A stretch of DNA of 64,000 nt from positions 806,001 through 870,000 of the forward strand of contig NZ_NWMW01000001.1 in the NCBI RefSeq assembly GCF_002351485.1. The letters are read 5' to 3'. The notes under the pieces were generated by a model that saw only the letters and a list, made by a program, of their open reading frames with translations, ran no database searches and was not told where the DNA came from. The stretch's first letter is position 1, and each line of letters begins with the position of its first letter. Positions 8,250 through 17,614 of the stretch are shown piece after piece. Made by a program: the position numbers and the translations under genes. This DNA comes from Sphingomonas spermidinifaciens (GTDB lineage: Bacteria > Pseudomonadota > Alphaproteobacteria > Sphingomonadales > Sphingomonadaceae).

Positions 8250-9461
8250 ATGCCGAAGATCGTGGCCGCGCGCGTGATCGTGACCTGTCCGGGGCGCAAT
8301 TTCGTCACGCTCAAGATCGAGTGCGACGACGGCACCACCGGAGTCGGCGACGCGACGCTCAACGGGCGCGAGTTGGCGGTCGCCACCTATCTCACCGAGC
8401 ATGTCGTCCCCTGCCTGATCGGCCGCGACGCGCACCGGATCGAGGATATCTGGCAGTATCTCTACAAGGGCGCCTATTGGCGGCGCGGACCGGTGACGAT
8501 GACCGCGATTGCCGCGGTCGACATGGCGCTTTGGGACATCAAGGGGAAGGTCGCCGGCCTGCCCGTCTATCAGCTGCTCGGCGGCGCGTGCCGCGAGGGC
8601 GTGATGGTCTATGGCCATGCCAACGGAACCACGATCGAGGAAACGGTCGAGGTCGCGCGCGAGTATCAGCGACAGGGGTACAAGGCGATCCGCCTGCAAT
8701 GCGGCGTACCCGGCATGACCTCGAGCTATGGCGTGTCCAAGGACCGCTATTTCTACGAGCCCGCCGACGCCGACCTCCCGACGGAAAACGTCTGGTCGAC
8801 CTCGAAATATCTGAGAGTCGTGCCAGAGCTGTTCGCCGCCGCGCGCGAGGCGCTGGGCTGGGACGTCCACCTGCTCCACGACATCCACCACCGGCTGACC
8901 CCGATCGAGGCAGGGCGGCTCGGCCGCGACCTCGAACCCTGGCGCCCCTTCTGGCTCGAGGATGCGACGCCCGCGGAGAACCAGGCGGCGTTCCGGCTGA
9001 TCCGCCAGCACACGACTGCACCGCTGGCGGTGGGCGAGATCTTCAACTCGATCTGGGACGCCAAGACGCTGATCGAGGAACAGCTGATCGACTATATCCG
9101 CGCGACTGTCGTCCATGCCGGCGGCATCACCCATCTTCGCCGCATCGCCGCGCTCGCCGATCTTTATCAGGTGCGCACCGGCTGCCACGGCGCCACCGAC
9201 CTGTCGCCGGTCGCGATGGCCGCGGCGCTCCATTTCGACCTGTCGGTGCCAAATTTCGGCATCCAGGAATATATGCGCCACACGCCCGAGACGGATGCGG
9301 TCTTCCCCCATGCCTACAGCTTCGAGGGCGGGATGATGCATCCGGGCGACGCGCCGGGCCTCGGCGTCGATATCGACGAGGCGCTGGCGGTCGGCTACGA
9401 CTACAAGCGCGCGTTCCTGCCCGTGAATCGGCTTGAGGACGGCACCTTGTGGAGTTGGTGA
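8250..9461 (+). CDS. manD: D-mannonate dehydratase, enolase superfamily (ManD)
   Basis: 403 residues, the size of ManD. It dehydrates D-mannonate to 2-keto-3-deoxy-D-gluconate in glucuronate catabolism, in the cytoplasm. All known ManD active-site residues are present with a constant offset of +1 from the Novosphingobium enzyme: Arg148 (AIRLQCG), Tyr160 (SSYGVSK), Asp211 and His213 (LHDIHH), Glu237 (WLEDATP), Glu263 (VGEIFNS), plus the late [13 protein letters not shown] segment. This pattern favours a true mannonate dehydratase over low-efficiency gluconate homologues. The ATG at 8250 has an AGAGGAGAG ribosome site; the frame is open further upstream but without support. It is transcribed away from GH67, which supplies its pathway with (methyl)glucuronate. 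Uronate isomerase and mannonate oxidoreductase are not in the window. Confidence 0.92.
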   Translation: MPKIVAARVIVTCPGRNFVTLKIECDDGTTGVGDATLNGRELAVATYLTEHVVPCLIGRDAHRIEDIWQYLYKGAYWRRGPVTMTAIAAVDMALWDIKGKVAGLPVYQLLGGACREGVMVYGHANGTTIEETVEVAREYQRQGYKAIRLQCGVPGMTSSYGVSKDRYFYEPADADLPTENVWSTSKYLRVVPELFAAAREALGWDVHLLHDIHHRLTPIEAGRLGRDLEPWRPFWLEDATPAENQAAFRLIRQHTTAPLAVGEIFNSIWDAKTLIEEQLIDYIRATVVHAGGITHLRRIAALADLYQVRTGCHGATDLSPVAMAAALHFDLSVPNFGIQEYMRHTPETDAVFPHAYSFEGGMMHPGDAPGLGVDIDEALAVGYDYKRAFLPVNRLEDGTLWSW

Positions 9462-9470
9462 CGCGCGCGG

Positions 9471-11861
9471 TCAGCTGATCGTCAGCACCGTACCCTTCAG
9501 CACCGACGAGCTTGGCCCCGCGAGAATTTCGACCTCGCCCTTCTCCACCACTTCCTGCAACTCGCGGTTCCAGAGGCGAAAGGTCTTCGGTCCCAGCGTG
9601 AACGCCACACGCCGTCGCTCGCCGGGGGCGAGCGTCACTCGCTCGAAGCCCTTGAGCTCGAGCACCGGCTGGGTGACGCTGGCCGAGCGGCGTCGGATAT
9701 AAAGCTGCACCACCTCGTCGCCCGCCCGGTCACCGACATTCGCCACCTCAACCTCAACGCGCACTTCGCCGTCGGGCGCGATCCGGGGGGCGGACAGTGT
9801 GGGCGCCGCGATCTCGAACCGCGTGTAGCTGAGGCCGTGGCCGAACGGGAACAGGGGTGCCGCGTCGTCGAAAAGGTAGCCGCGCCTCGCCGTCGGCTTG
9901 TGGTTGTAGTAGAAGGGCACCTGCCCGGCGTTGCGCACCACCGTCACCGGCAGCTTGGCGCCCGGATTGACGCGGCCGAACAGACCCTCGGCGATCGCAG
10001 TGCCGCCCTCCTGCCCGACATACCAGCATTCGAGGATCGCGTTGGCGCCCTCTGCCACCTGCGGCCAGCTTGGCGGGCGACCGTTGATCGCGGCGACGAC
10101 GATCGGCTTGCCGAGCGCCTTGAGTGCCGCGAACAGCTCGTTCTGCTCGCCGACGAGGTCAAGGTCGGTGCGGTCGCCCAGATGATTGCGCGCATAGGCC
10201 TCGCGGCTCGTCTGCTCCGTGTCCCCGATCGCGAGCACGATGACCTCGGCCCCGCGCGCCACCTCGACCGCCTCGGCGATCAGTGCGCGGTTCTCGGCAG
10301 GGTCGGCGAGCAGCACCTCGTCGGCCGAGCGATCGTCGGACTGCACGATCCGCACGCCCTGCGCATGGACGATCGGCCGCCCTCTCCCCACCAGCGCGCG
10401 CACGCCCTCGAGCAGCGACACCGCTTGCTGTGGCACGCTCGAATAGCCGCCCAGCCGCGCGATCGCCGCGTTGGGGCCGATCACCGCGACCGCCCCGCCC
10501 GTCGTCGCGAGCGGCAGGGTGCCGTCGTTCTTGAGGAGGCACAGCGACTTGCGCGCAGCCTCGAGCGCCAGCGCGCGCGCCTCGGCATTACCCGTGACGC
10601 GCAGCGCCGTGCGCAGGTCGCCATAGGGGTTCTCGAACAGCCCCGCGCGGAACTTGAAGGCGAGGATGCGTTCGACGGCCCGGTCGATCAGCGCCTGGCT
10701 GACCTTGCCGCTGCGCACCTGTGCCACCAGCGTCCGATAGCATTCACCGTCGGGCAGCTCCCAGTCGACCCCCGCCGCCAACGCCTGCCGCGCCGCATCC
10801 TCCTTGTCGGTCGCGACGTGGTGGAGGCTCGCCAGCTCGGCGACCGCGCCGTAATCGCTGACGATCACGCCGTCGAAGCCCCACTCGCCGCGCAGCACCG
10901 TCTCCAGCAGCCAGCGATTGCCGTGGCTCGGCACCCCGTCAATCTCGTTGTAGCTCGGCATGACCGAGGCGATGCCGGTGCGCTCGACCACTTCGCGGAA
11001 AGGCGGGAAGAAGTTCTCGCGCAGCTCGCGTTCGCTGATCTGCGCGGGGGCGACGTTGTTGCCCGCTTCGGGCTGGCCGTGGCCCGTCATGTGCTTAAGC
11101 GTCGCGAACACCTTGCCCGGCGGCAGCATCGGCCCCTTGCCCGTGCCCTGCAGCCCCTCGACCGCGGCGACGCCCATTTCGCCGACCAGAAAGGGATCCT
11201 CGCCGAACGTCTCCTCGATCCGGCCCCAGCGGGGATCGCGGACGATGTCGACGACCGGAGACAGGACGAACGGCACGCCCCGCGCCCGCGCCTCGCGCGC
11301 GATCTGCCCCTGTACGCGGCGCATCAGGTCGCGCTCGAAGCTGCCCGCCATGGCGATCGCCTGCGGGAACATCGTCGCGTCATTGGCCATATAGCCGTGA
11401 AGCGACTCCTCGTGGACAAGGACGGGGATGCCGAGGCGGGTGCGCTTCACCGCCCAGTCCTGCACCGCGTTGATGAAGGCGACCGTCTGTGCCGGCGTGC
11501 GCCCGTTGTTGACCGTCGCCCCCGCCGCGCCGGCAACGCCCGCCACCCCCACCTTGTCGGAAGGGCGCGTGAGCTGGCCGAAGCCGTCAGGATAGGCGGC
11601 CGAGGCCTTGGCCGGATCGAAGTCCATGCCCGACATGATCTCGCGCTTGGTCTGCCACAGCGCGATCATCTGCATGACCTTTTCCTCGAGCGTCATACGC
11701 CCGATCAGGTCGCGCACGCGGTTGGGCACCGGGGCGCGCGGATCGCGGTAGAGCGGCCGGCCGCGCTGCTCGGCCGGCACTCCCGCCCGTGCCAGCATCG
11801 GCAGGCTGAGGGCGGCACCCGCGCCCAGGATCGATCGAAGCGCCGCGCGCCGGTTTGCCAT
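9471..11861 (-). CDS. GH3 exo-beta-glycosidase (beta-xylosidase or beta-glucosidase), exported
   Basis: 796 residues. The N terminus has paired arginines (ANRRAALRSIL) before a hydrophobic stretch ending LARAG, which suggests Tat export. Domain order: GH3 (beta/alpha)8 domain from about 50 to 370, with nucleophile Asp about 336 in VIVSDYGAV; GH3 C-terminal domain to about 680, with DTEQTSREAYARNHLGDR; and a fibronectin III-like tail. KHMTGHGQPEAGNN and SPVVDIVRDPRWGR are family signatures. Substrate specificity is not fixed by the sequence; the shared operator with GH67 and the xylose operon makes xylo-oligosaccharide the most likely target. The gene converges on manD with only a 9-bp gap. 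Confidence 0.88.
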   Translation of the reverse strand: MANRRAALRSILGAGAALSLPMLARAGVPAEQRGRPLYRDPRAPVPNRVRDLIGRMTLEEKVMQMIALWQTKREIMSGMDFDPAKASAAYPDGFGQLTRPSDKVGVAGVAGAAGATVNNGRTPAQTVAFINAVQDWAVKRTRLGIPVLVHEESLHGYMANDATMFPQAIAMAGSFERDLMRRVQGQIAREARARGVPFVLSPVVDIVRDPRWGRIEETFGEDPFLVGEMGVAAVEGLQGTGKGPMLPPGKVFATLKHMTGHGQPEAGNNVAPAQISERELRENFFPPFREVVERTGIASVMPSYNEIDGVPSHGNRWLLETVLRGEWGFDGVIVSDYGAVAELASLHHVATDKEDAARQALAAGVDWELPDGECYRTLVAQVRSGKVSQALIDRAVERILAFKFRAGLFENPYGDLRTALRVTGNAEARALALEAARKSLCLLKNDGTLPLATTGGAVAVIGPNAAIARLGGYSSVPQQAVSLLEGVRALVGRGRPIVHAQGVRIVQSDDRSADEVLLADPAENRALIAEAVEVARGAEVIVLAIGDTEQTSREAYARNHLGDRTDLDLVGEQNELFAALKALGKPIVVAAINGRPPSWPQVAEGANAILECWYVGQEGGTAIAEGLFGRVNPGAKLPVTVVRNAGQVPFYYNHKPTARRGYLFDDAAPLFPFGHGLSYTRFEIAAPTLSAPRIAPDGEVRVEVEVANVGDRAGDEVVQLYIRRRSASVTQPVLELKGFERVTLAPGERRRVAFTLGPKTFRLWNRELQEVVEKGEVEILAGPSSSVLKGTVLTIS

Positions 11862-11885
11862 TGCCCTCTCCCTTTGCAGCGCGAC

Positions 11886-11899
11886 GGTTACCGCTATCA
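11886..11899. promoter_or_regulatory. LacI-type operator upstream of the GH3 gene
   Basis: GGTTACCGCTATCA, read on the minus strand as TGATAGCGGTAACC, lies 25 bp before the GH3 start. A TTGACC hexamer at 11912-11907 is directly upstream, placing the site between -35 and -10. It matches the sites at 4332 and 8194 apart from a weaker outer half. Confidence 0.65.
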
Positions 11900-12016
11900 G
11901 CGGGCAGGTCAACCGCGTTAAGTTGATGCCCGACTTCAATGACTTATCGCAGCAATGCGGAACCGGTCGGCCCGTTGGCACGCTTCAGCATCGGCGGGGC
12001 AACGGAAGGATGATCC

Positions 12017-12217
12017 ATGGCCCGCACCGATTTCCTCGCCTCGCTCAACCTCACCACGCTGGTCATCGTACTTGCGGTCGCGGCGGTGATGCTGCTCCTG
12101 TTCCTGCGCCGGCGCTCGAACGCCCACCCGCTGGAGGGGCGCGAGGAGCGCAACGTCGCCCGCGACCTCGACGCCGGTCGCCCGGCGCCGGGGCACAGCC
12201 CGCCCCGCGAGCCCTGA
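12017..12217 (+). CDS. Small single-pass membrane protein, unknown function
   Basis: 66 residues. A single hydrophobic helix spans about residues 12-30 (LTTLVIVLAVAAVMLLLFL), followed by RRR, then a polar, proline-containing tail. A GGAAGG ribosome site lies at proper distance from the ATG, and the frame is free of rare features. I do not recognise a family. It stands between the GH3 promoter region and the lipoprotein gene, about 75 bp from the latter, and could be co-transcribed with it. The topology suggests N-out, C-in by the positive-inside rule. Confidence 0.55.
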   Translation: MARTDFLASLNLTTLVIVLAVAAVMLLLFLRRRSNAHPLEGREERNVARDLDAGRPAPGHSPPREP

Positions 12218-12292
12218 CGCCGCCCGGTTGCTCGAGCATCGAGGCGCTGCGGTGACATTGCCCGTTCATCGCCATGCGCGCAGTATGGCACG

Positions 12293-12991
12293 ATGTTCAC
12301 CCGGCTCGCCCCCTTGCTCGCTCTGGCCGCCTGCGCCCCGGTCGCCGCGCCCGAAACGCCTGCCCCCGCCACCGTCGCCCCGCAGTACCGCGCGGTCGGG
12401 ACCGAGCCCTTCTGGTCGGCCAAGCTGAGCGGTGGCCGGCTGACCTATGACGATGCCGAAGGTCGCCGCATCGACATCCCCGCGCCGCCTGCACGGCCCA
12501 GCTTCAATGGCGAGCGCTACGTCACTCCCCGCCTGACCCTCGACATCACGCATACGCCCTGCAGCGACGGCATGAGCGACAAACGCTATTCCGACACGGT
12601 GCTCGTCATCGCCGACGGGCGCGAACTGAAGGGATGCGGCGAGGCGATGGCGGACAACGCGCTCGAGGGACACGACTGGCAGGTGAGCGCGATCGGCGGC
12701 GCGGCGCCCGGCGGCCCGCGCCCCGCAACGCTCCGCTTCGAGGGTGGGCGGTTAACCGGCACTACAGGGTGCAACCGTTTGACAGCACGCTATTCGATGG
12801 CCGGCGAAACCGTGACGATCGAGGCCGCGGCGACCACGCGCATGGCCTGCCCCGGGCCTGCGATGGCTCAGGAACAGCGCCTGACGGCGGCGCTGCGCGG
12901 CCCGCTGACACTCGTGCAGGGCAAGGATGGCGTGATGCTGGCGAATGCGGACGGGTCGGCGGCGGTGACGCTGGTGCCGGTTCGGCCCTGA
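12293..12991 (+). CDS. META-domain lipoprotein
   Basis: 232 residues. A lipoprotein signal (PLLALAAC, lipidated Cys about 14) is followed by a short Ala/Pro linker. Two parts follow. Residues 30-120 resemble the heme/membrane-inhibitor type of small beta domain often found before META (RAVGTEPFWSAKLSGGRLTY). Residues about 120-230 are a META/HslJ domain (LEGHDWQVSAIGG, RFEGGRLTGTTGCNRLTARY, TRMACPGPAMAQEQ). HslJ proteins are linked to envelope stress and novobiocin resistance in E. coli; no enzymatic activity is established. No obvious operon partners downstream. Confidence 0.8.
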   Translation: MFTRLAPLLALAACAPVAAPETPAPATVAPQYRAVGTEPFWSAKLSGGRLTYDDAEGRRIDIPAPPARPSFNGERYVTPRLTLDITHTPCSDGMSDKRYSDTVLVIADGRELKGCGEAMADNALEGHDWQVSAIGGAAPGGPRPATLRFEGGRLTGTTGCNRLTARYSMAGETVTIEAAATTRMACPGPAMAQEQRLTAALRGPLTLVQGKDGVMLANADGSAAVTLVPVRP

Positions 12992-13045
12992 CGAGAAAGA
13001 CTTGGCAGCCGACCGAGAAGGTCCACATCGCTAACTGGATGCTGC

Positions 13046-13170
13046 TTGATCCTGGACCCGGCCTTCGCCGGCGTAATTGCGGGCAGGTCGAGCGGCACCT
13101 CGCATGGGCCGGTCGCTGTTTTTGGCTTGGCTGACGACCGTCGCGATGTACCCCGGCTAACGCCGGGATC
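13046..13170. repeat. Pair of palindromic extragenic hairpins
   Basis: The 227-bp gap between the META lipoprotein and rmuC (convergent genes) holds two similar hairpins: CCGGC-CTTC-GCCGG near 13059 and CCCGGC-TAAC-GCCGGG near 13151. They resemble the scattered CCCGGC...GCCGGG elements of sphingomonad genomes and may act as terminators for both genes. No open frame here has coding character. Confidence 0.5.
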
Positions 13171-13218
13171 GTGGGCCAGATACGAAACGCTCGTGTATAG
13201 ACCTGACAGCGAGCCGCT

Positions 13219-14619
13219 CTACTCCGCCGCCTCGGGCAGCGCCGGCGTCTCTGGCTCGACCTTGAGCTTGCTCAAGGGCCGCGGGCTTGCCTCTACCATC
13301 GGCAGGGGCTCGATCGACTTGGCGCCGGTGTCTATGTTGAGCGCCTCGAACCGCTTGGCTTGGCTCATCACCTGGCTCTCGATCGAGCCGACAAAGGCGT
13401 TGTACGCCGTCGTCGCGGTTTCGAGGTTCTTGCCGACCTTGGCGATGTGCATCCCCATCGTGCAGACGCGCGCATGGAGTTCGCGGCCGAGCTCAGCGAT
13501 CTGCCGCGCCTCGCCCGCCAGCTTCTCCTGTCGCCAGACCGCAGCGACGGTGCGCGCGATCGCGATCAGGTTGGTGGGCGTCGCGATCAGCACGCGGCGA
13601 TCGAACGCATAGTCCCAGAGCTGCGGCTCATGCTCCAGCGCGGCCGACAGAAAATGCTCGCCCGGCACGAACATGATGACGAACTCGGGCGTATTCTCGA
13701 ACTGGCCCTGATAGGCCTTGTTGCCGAGCGCGTTGACGTGCGCCTTCATCGAGGCGACGTGCTGCGCGAGGAAGCCCGCGCGCTCCACCTCGTCCACTGC
13801 GCCGTAGGCGTCCTGATAGGCGTTCAATGACACCTTGGCGTCGATCACGAGGATCGAGTTGCCGGGCACCTTGACGATCGCGTCGGGGCGGAGCCGGCCA
13901 CCTTCCGCATCGACCGACACCTCCATCAAGAAGTCGGTATGCTCGGCAAGGCCGCAGGTTTCGAGCACGTTGCGCAGCTGCTGCTCGCCCCAGCGGCCGC
14001 GCGCCTTGGGCGCGGCGCGGAGCGAATTGACGAGCTTTGCCGCCTCGGCGCGCACGCCCTCCTGCCCGGCGCGCATTCCCTCCATCAGCCCCTTGAGCTG
14101 GCCGTAAGCCTCGGTCCGCTCCTTCTCGACGCTCTCGATCCGCGCCTCGTAACGCTTGAGCGTCTGTTCGACGGGGGCGAGCAGCGCCTTGATCTTGACC
14201 TCGTTGCTGTCGCTCGCCTGATGGAAGCGCTCCTGCGCGCGGGCGAGAAAGGCATTCTGCGCCTCGCCGAGCAGGCGGTTCGACACCTCGGCAAACTGCG
14301 CAGCCATCATGTCCTTGGCCGCCTTGAACTCCTCAAGCCGCGCCTCGAATGCGCGAGCATCGGCCTTCAATGTCGCGAGGTCGAGGCGGGCGGCGTCACG
14401 TTCGATCCGCAGCGTCTCGTTCTCGCTGACCAGCTCGCCCATCCGCGCCGCCCGGTCGCTGGCGAGCGCGAGGTCGGTGATCGCCTTTTTGAAATCCTCC
14501 TCGCGCGCATCGCGTTCGGCGCGCACCCCCTCCACCCCGCGATTGCCGAGGAACCAGCCGAGCACCGCACCCACGACGAGCGCGGCGACGACCAGCAGGA
14601 TGGCGAGAATCGGGTCCAT
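13219..14619 (-). CDS. rmuC: DNA recombination protein RmuC
   Basis: 466 residues. An N-terminal membrane anchor (residues about 4-26, ILAILLVVAALVVGAVLGWFL) is followed by a long charged coiled coil to about residue 190, then the RmuC domain: KARGRWGEQQLRNVLETCGL, VIDAKVSLNAYQDAY, EFVIMFVPGEHFLSAAL and RRVLIATPTNLIAIARTVA. RmuC proteins limit inversions at short inverted repeats; the fold is of the restriction-endonuclease type (the D and K in VIDAKV fit its core). The C-terminal tail (from about 430) is Pro-rich and probably disordered. It is followed on the same strand by def and recR upstream, but the 58-bp gap gives no strong case for one operon. Confidence 0.93.
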   Translation of the reverse strand: MDPILAILLVVAALVVGAVLGWFLGNRGVEGVRAERDAREEDFKKAITDLALASDRAARMGELVSENETLRIERDAARLDLATLKADARAFEARLEEFKAAKDMMAAQFAEVSNRLLGEAQNAFLARAQERFHQASDSNEVKIKALLAPVEQTLKRYEARIESVEKERTEAYGQLKGLMEGMRAGQEGVRAEAAKLVNSLRAAPKARGRWGEQQLRNVLETCGLAEHTDFLMEVSVDAEGGRLRPDAIVKVPGNSILVIDAKVSLNAYQDAYGAVDEVERAGFLAQHVASMKAHVNALGNKAYQGQFENTPEFVIMFVPGEHFLSAALEHEPQLWDYAFDRRVLIATPTNLIAIARTVAAVWRQEKLAGEARQIAELGRELHARVCTMGMHIAKVGKNLETATTAYNAFVGSIESQVMSQAKRFEALNIDTGAKSIEPLPMVEASPRPLSKLKVEPETPALPEAAE

Positions 14620-14677
14620 GACGCGCTTCCGGAAAAAGGTGAACGGAGCGCGAACCTAAACGCTTGGGCCTATCGCC

Positions 14678-15205
14678 TCAAGCCGCCGACTTTCTCAGCT
14701 TGGCGAGTTTCTTCAGCACCATGTCCCGCTTGAGGCGGGAGAGGTGGTCGATGAACAGGACGCCGTTCAGATGGTCCATCTCGTGCTGGAGACAGGTCGC
14801 CATCAGCCCGTCGAACCACGCCTCCTGCGTGTTCCCGTCGAGGTCGAGCCAGCGCGCGCGGCAGCGATCGGGACGCTCGACCTCGGCAAACATCTCGGGG
14901 ATCGAGAGGCAGCCTTCCTGGTAGCAGCGCTTCTCCTCCGACACCTCGAGGATCTCGGGGTTGATGAAGGCGTGGGGGCTGCGGATCGGCTTGCCCTCCT
15001 CGTCCTCGTCTTCCTGCAGGTCAATGACGAGCACGCGCTTCGGGACCGCCACCTGGATCGCGGCGAGGCCGATGCCCGGCGCGTCGTACATCGTGTCGAA
15101 CATGTCGGCGACGAGTTGGCGCACGCCGTCGTCGATCGTCTCGACCGGTTCGGAGACGAGCTTGAGGCGGGGGTCGGGGACTTCGATGATCGGGAGGACG
15201 GCCAT
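14678..15205 (-). CDS. def: Peptide deformylase
   Basis: 175 residues. It removes the formyl group from the N-terminal Met of new proteins. All three signature motifs are present: GIGLAAIQ (about 45-52), EGCLS (about 98-102, metal-ligand Cys) and QHEMDHLNG (about 140-148, two metal His and catalytic Glu). The C terminus is rich in Lys/Arg ([16 protein letters not shown]), as is common for proteins docking on ribosomal RNA. The partner fmt, which adds the formyl group, starts 700 bp away on the other strand after recR, the frequent def-recR-fmt neighbourhood. Confidence 0.97.
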   Translation of the reverse strand: MAVLPIIEVPDPRLKLVSEPVETIDDGVRQLVADMFDTMYDAPGIGLAAIQVAVPKRVLVIDLQEDEDEEGKPIRSPHAFINPEILEVSEEKRCYQEGCLSIPEMFAEVERPDRCRARWLDLDGNTQEAWFDGLMATCLQHEMDHLNGVLFIDHLSRLKRDMVLKKLAKLRKSAA

Positions 15206-15250
15206 GAGCCTAAAATGGCCATTGGCCGCCCGCGGGTCAAGAAAGGTGCG

Positions 15251-15847
15251 TCAGGCCACGGGCCGCCGTGCGCGAAGCGCCTGCGCCAGCGTTCCCTCGT
15301 CGAGATAGTCGAGTTCGCCGCCCACCGGCAGGCCATGCGCCAGCTGCGTCACGCGGACGGGAAAGCGTTCGAGGCGATCGGCAAGATAGTGGGCGGTCGT
15401 CTGCCCCTCCAGCGTCGCGTTCATGGCGAGGACCACCTCGTCCACCCCGCCCGCCTCGATCCGGCGGATGAGCGCGTCGATGGTGAGGTCCTCGGGCCGC
15501 ACGCCCTCCAGCGCCGACAGTCGCCCGCCGAGCACGTGGAAGCGACCCGGAAACAGCCGCGAACGCTCCAGCGCCCAGAGGTCAGCCACTTCCTCGACCA
15601 CGCACAGCGACCGGGGATCGCGGCGCGCGTCGGCACAGATCGCGCAGGGATCGGTCGTATCGACATTGCCGCAGACGCCGCAGGTCGCCAGCCGCTCTCC
15701 CACCGCACTCAGTGCCGAGAGGAGCGGCACCAGGGCCGTCTCCCGCCGCTTGATGAGGTGCAGCACCGCGCGCCGCGCCGATCGGGGGCCGAGGCCGGGA
15801 AGCCGCGAGAGCGCCTGCGTCAGCGCGTCAATTTCGGGAGAAGCCAT
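15251..15847 (-). CDS. recR: Recombination mediator protein RecR
   Basis: 198 residues, the standard length. An N-terminal helix-hairpin-helix ([20 protein letters not shown]) is followed by a four-cysteine zinc finger ([18 protein letters not shown], about 57-74), a Toprim domain ([14 protein letters not shown] to [16 protein letters not shown]) and the C-terminal Walker-B-like end ([16 protein letters not shown]). It helps RecO/RecF load RecA on gapped DNA. The ATG at 15847 gives the exact RecR length; a longer frame upstream lacks support. It is divergent from fmt with a 54-bp gap. Confidence 0.96.
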   Translation of the reverse strand: MASPEIDALTQALSRLPGLGPRSARRAVLHLIKRRETALVPLLSALSAVGERLATCGVCGNVDTTDPCAICADARRDPRSLCVVEEVADLWALERSRLFPGRFHVLGGRLSALEGVRPEDLTIDALIRRIEAGGVDEVVLAMNATLEGQTTAHYLADRLERFPVRVTQLAHGLPVGGELDYLDEGTLAQALRARRPVA

Positions 15848-15901
15848 CTGGCTCCAAGATAGGGGGTTGCGCCGCCCCCTGCCAAGCGGTGAAGGGGGGT
15901 C

Positions 15902-16813
15902 ATGCGGATCGTCTTCATGGGCACGCCCCAGTTCGCGGTGCCGGTGCTCGAGGCGCTGGCCGATGCGGGGCATGAGATCGTCGCCTGCTACTCGCAGCCG
16001 CCCCGCCGGGCAGGGCGTGGCAAGGCACTGACCCCTTCGCCCGTCCATGCGCGGGCCGAGGCGATGGGCGTGCCGGTGCTGACGCCGCTGACGCTGCGCG
16101 ATGCGGAGGCGCAGGCGACGTTCGCCGCACACGACGCCGACGTCGCTGTGGTCGCCGCCTATGGCCTGATCCTGCCGCGCGCGGTGCTCGATGCGCCGCG
16201 GCTCGGCTGCCTCAACGTCCACGCCTCGCTCTTGCCCCGCTGGCGGGGCGCAGCGCCGATCCAGCGCGCGATCCTGGCGGGCGATGCCGAGACCGGCGTC
16301 GGCATCATGCAGATGGAGGCCGGGCTCGACACCGGACCCGTGCGGCTCGAGCGCCGCACGCCGGTGGGCAACAAGACCGCGGGCGACCTGACCGCCGAAC
16401 TCGCCAAACTGGGCGCGGCGGCGATGGTCGAGGTGCTCACCGATCCAGACGCCTACCCGCCCGTGCCGCAGGCCGAGGAGGGCGTCACCCACGCCGCCAA
16501 GATCGACAAGGCCGAGGCGCGCCTCGACTTCAAAGGGTCGGCGACGCAGGCCGAGCGACAGGTCCGCGCGTTCAACCCCGCGCCCGGCGCCTTCTTCGAG
16601 GTGGAGGGCGAGCGCATACGTGTCCTGGCCGCGACCGTTTCGACCGGCGGCGCCCCGGCGGGCGCGATCATCGGCGACCGCAGCGGCTTCGCGATCGGCT
16701 GCGGCGAAGGGTTGCTCGTCCCCACGCTCGTCCAGCGCGCGGGCCGCGCGGCAATGCGGCCCGACGAGCTTATCCGCGGCTTCCCCCTGCCCGAGGGCAA
16801 GATCCTGTCGTGA
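15902..16813 (+). CDS. fmt: Methionyl-tRNA formyltransferase
   Basis: 303 residues. It transfers a formyl group from 10-formyl-THF to Met-tRNA(fMet). The N-terminal formyltransferase domain begins [19 protein letters not shown] and contains the catalytic [20 protein letters not shown] (Asn and His) and the later Asp in [11 protein letters not shown]-terminal OB-like tRNA-binding domain follows from about 205 ([15 protein letters not shown]). It overlaps truA by four bases (GTGA), so the two are co-translated. Confidence 0.97.
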   Translation: MRIVFMGTPQFAVPVLEALADAGHEIVACYSQPPRRAGRGKALTPSPVHARAEAMGVPVLTPLTLRDAEAQATFAAHDADVAVVAAYGLILPRAVLDAPRLGCLNVHASLLPRWRGAAPIQRAILAGDAETGVGIMQMEAGLDTGPVRLERRTPVGNKTAGDLTAELAKLGAAAMVEVLTDPDAYPPVPQAEEGVTHAAKIDKAEARLDFKGSATQAERQVRAFNPAPGAFFEVEGERIRVLAATVSTGGAPAGAIIGDRSGFAIGCGEGLLVPTLVQRAGRAAMRPDELIRGFPLPEGKILS

Positions 16814-17568
16814 CGCGCTTTGCCCTGACGATTGAGTGGGACGGCCGCCCCTTCATGGGCTGGCAGCACCAGAAGCACGGGCCGAGCGTTCAGGAAGCGA
16901 TCGAGGATGCCGCGCACGCAATTACCGGCGAGGACGTGCTCGTCCACGCCGCCGGCCGCACCGACACCGGCGTCCACGCGCTCGGCATGCGCGCGCATTG
17001 CGACATCGAGAAGCCCATCGAGCCCTTCCGCCTGATGGAGGCACTCAACGCGCGCCTCCGTCCCAATCCCGTCGCGGTGCTGGCGTGCGAAGTGGTGCCG
17101 GGCGACTGGCACGCGCGTTTCTCGTGCGTCGCGCGCCACTATGAATACCGCATCCGCATGCGCCGCGCGCCGCTGACCCTCGAAAAGGGGTTTGCATGGC
17201 GCATCGCTCCGCCGCTCGACCCGCATGCGATGGCGGCGGGCGCGGCGATGCTGGTCGGGCGGCACGATTTCACCACCTTCCGTTCGGCGCATTGCCAGGC
17301 GGACAGTCCGCTGCGCACGCTCGACCGGCTCGACGTGGTGGCCGAGGGCGACCTGATCCGCGTGTTCGCCTCGGCGCGGTCGTTCCTCCATCATCAGGTG
17401 CGCTCGATGGTCGGCTGCCTTGCGCTGGTGGGGCAAGGCCGCTGGTCGCCGGAGGACGTGCGCGCGGCGCTGGCGGCAAAGGACCGCGGCGCGCTGGGGC
17501 TGAACGCGCCGCCGGACGGGCTCTACTTCGTGCGCGCAGACTATCCGTCTGACGCTGCCAGCGATTGA
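16810..17568 (+). CDS. truA: tRNA pseudouridine(38-40) synthase TruA
   Basis: 252 residues. It forms pseudouridine at tRNA positions 38-40. The catalytic Asp sits in [13 protein letters not shown] (about residue 55). Other marks are [38 protein letters not shown] and [19 protein letters not shown]. The GTG start overlaps the fmt stop. The gene ends 46 bp from the convergent RNA methyltransferase gene; no strong terminator is seen there. Confidence 0.97.
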   Translation: MTRFALTIEWDGRPFMGWQHQKHGPSVQEAIEDAAHAITGEDVLVHAAGRTDTGVHALGMRAHCDIEKPIEPFRLMEALNARLRPNPVAVLACEVVPGDWHARFSCVARHYEYRIRMRRAPLTLEKGFAWRIAPPLDPHAMAAGAAMLVGRHDFTTFRSAHCQADSPLRTLDRLDVVAEGDLIRVFASARSFLHHQVRSMVGCLALVGQGRWSPEDVRAALAAKDRGALGLNAPPDGLYFVRADYPSDAASD

Positions 17569-17614
17569 GCGTCAACCGCGAAGCCTGGAATGACGGGCGC
17601 AGCCGGATCGAGCG

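Noticed and set aside
9837..11921. 694-codon open frame antisense to the GH3 gene
   Set aside because: The GH3 frame has clear catalytic motifs; the antisense frame is rich in Arg/His/Ala with no domain, a common effect of high GC.
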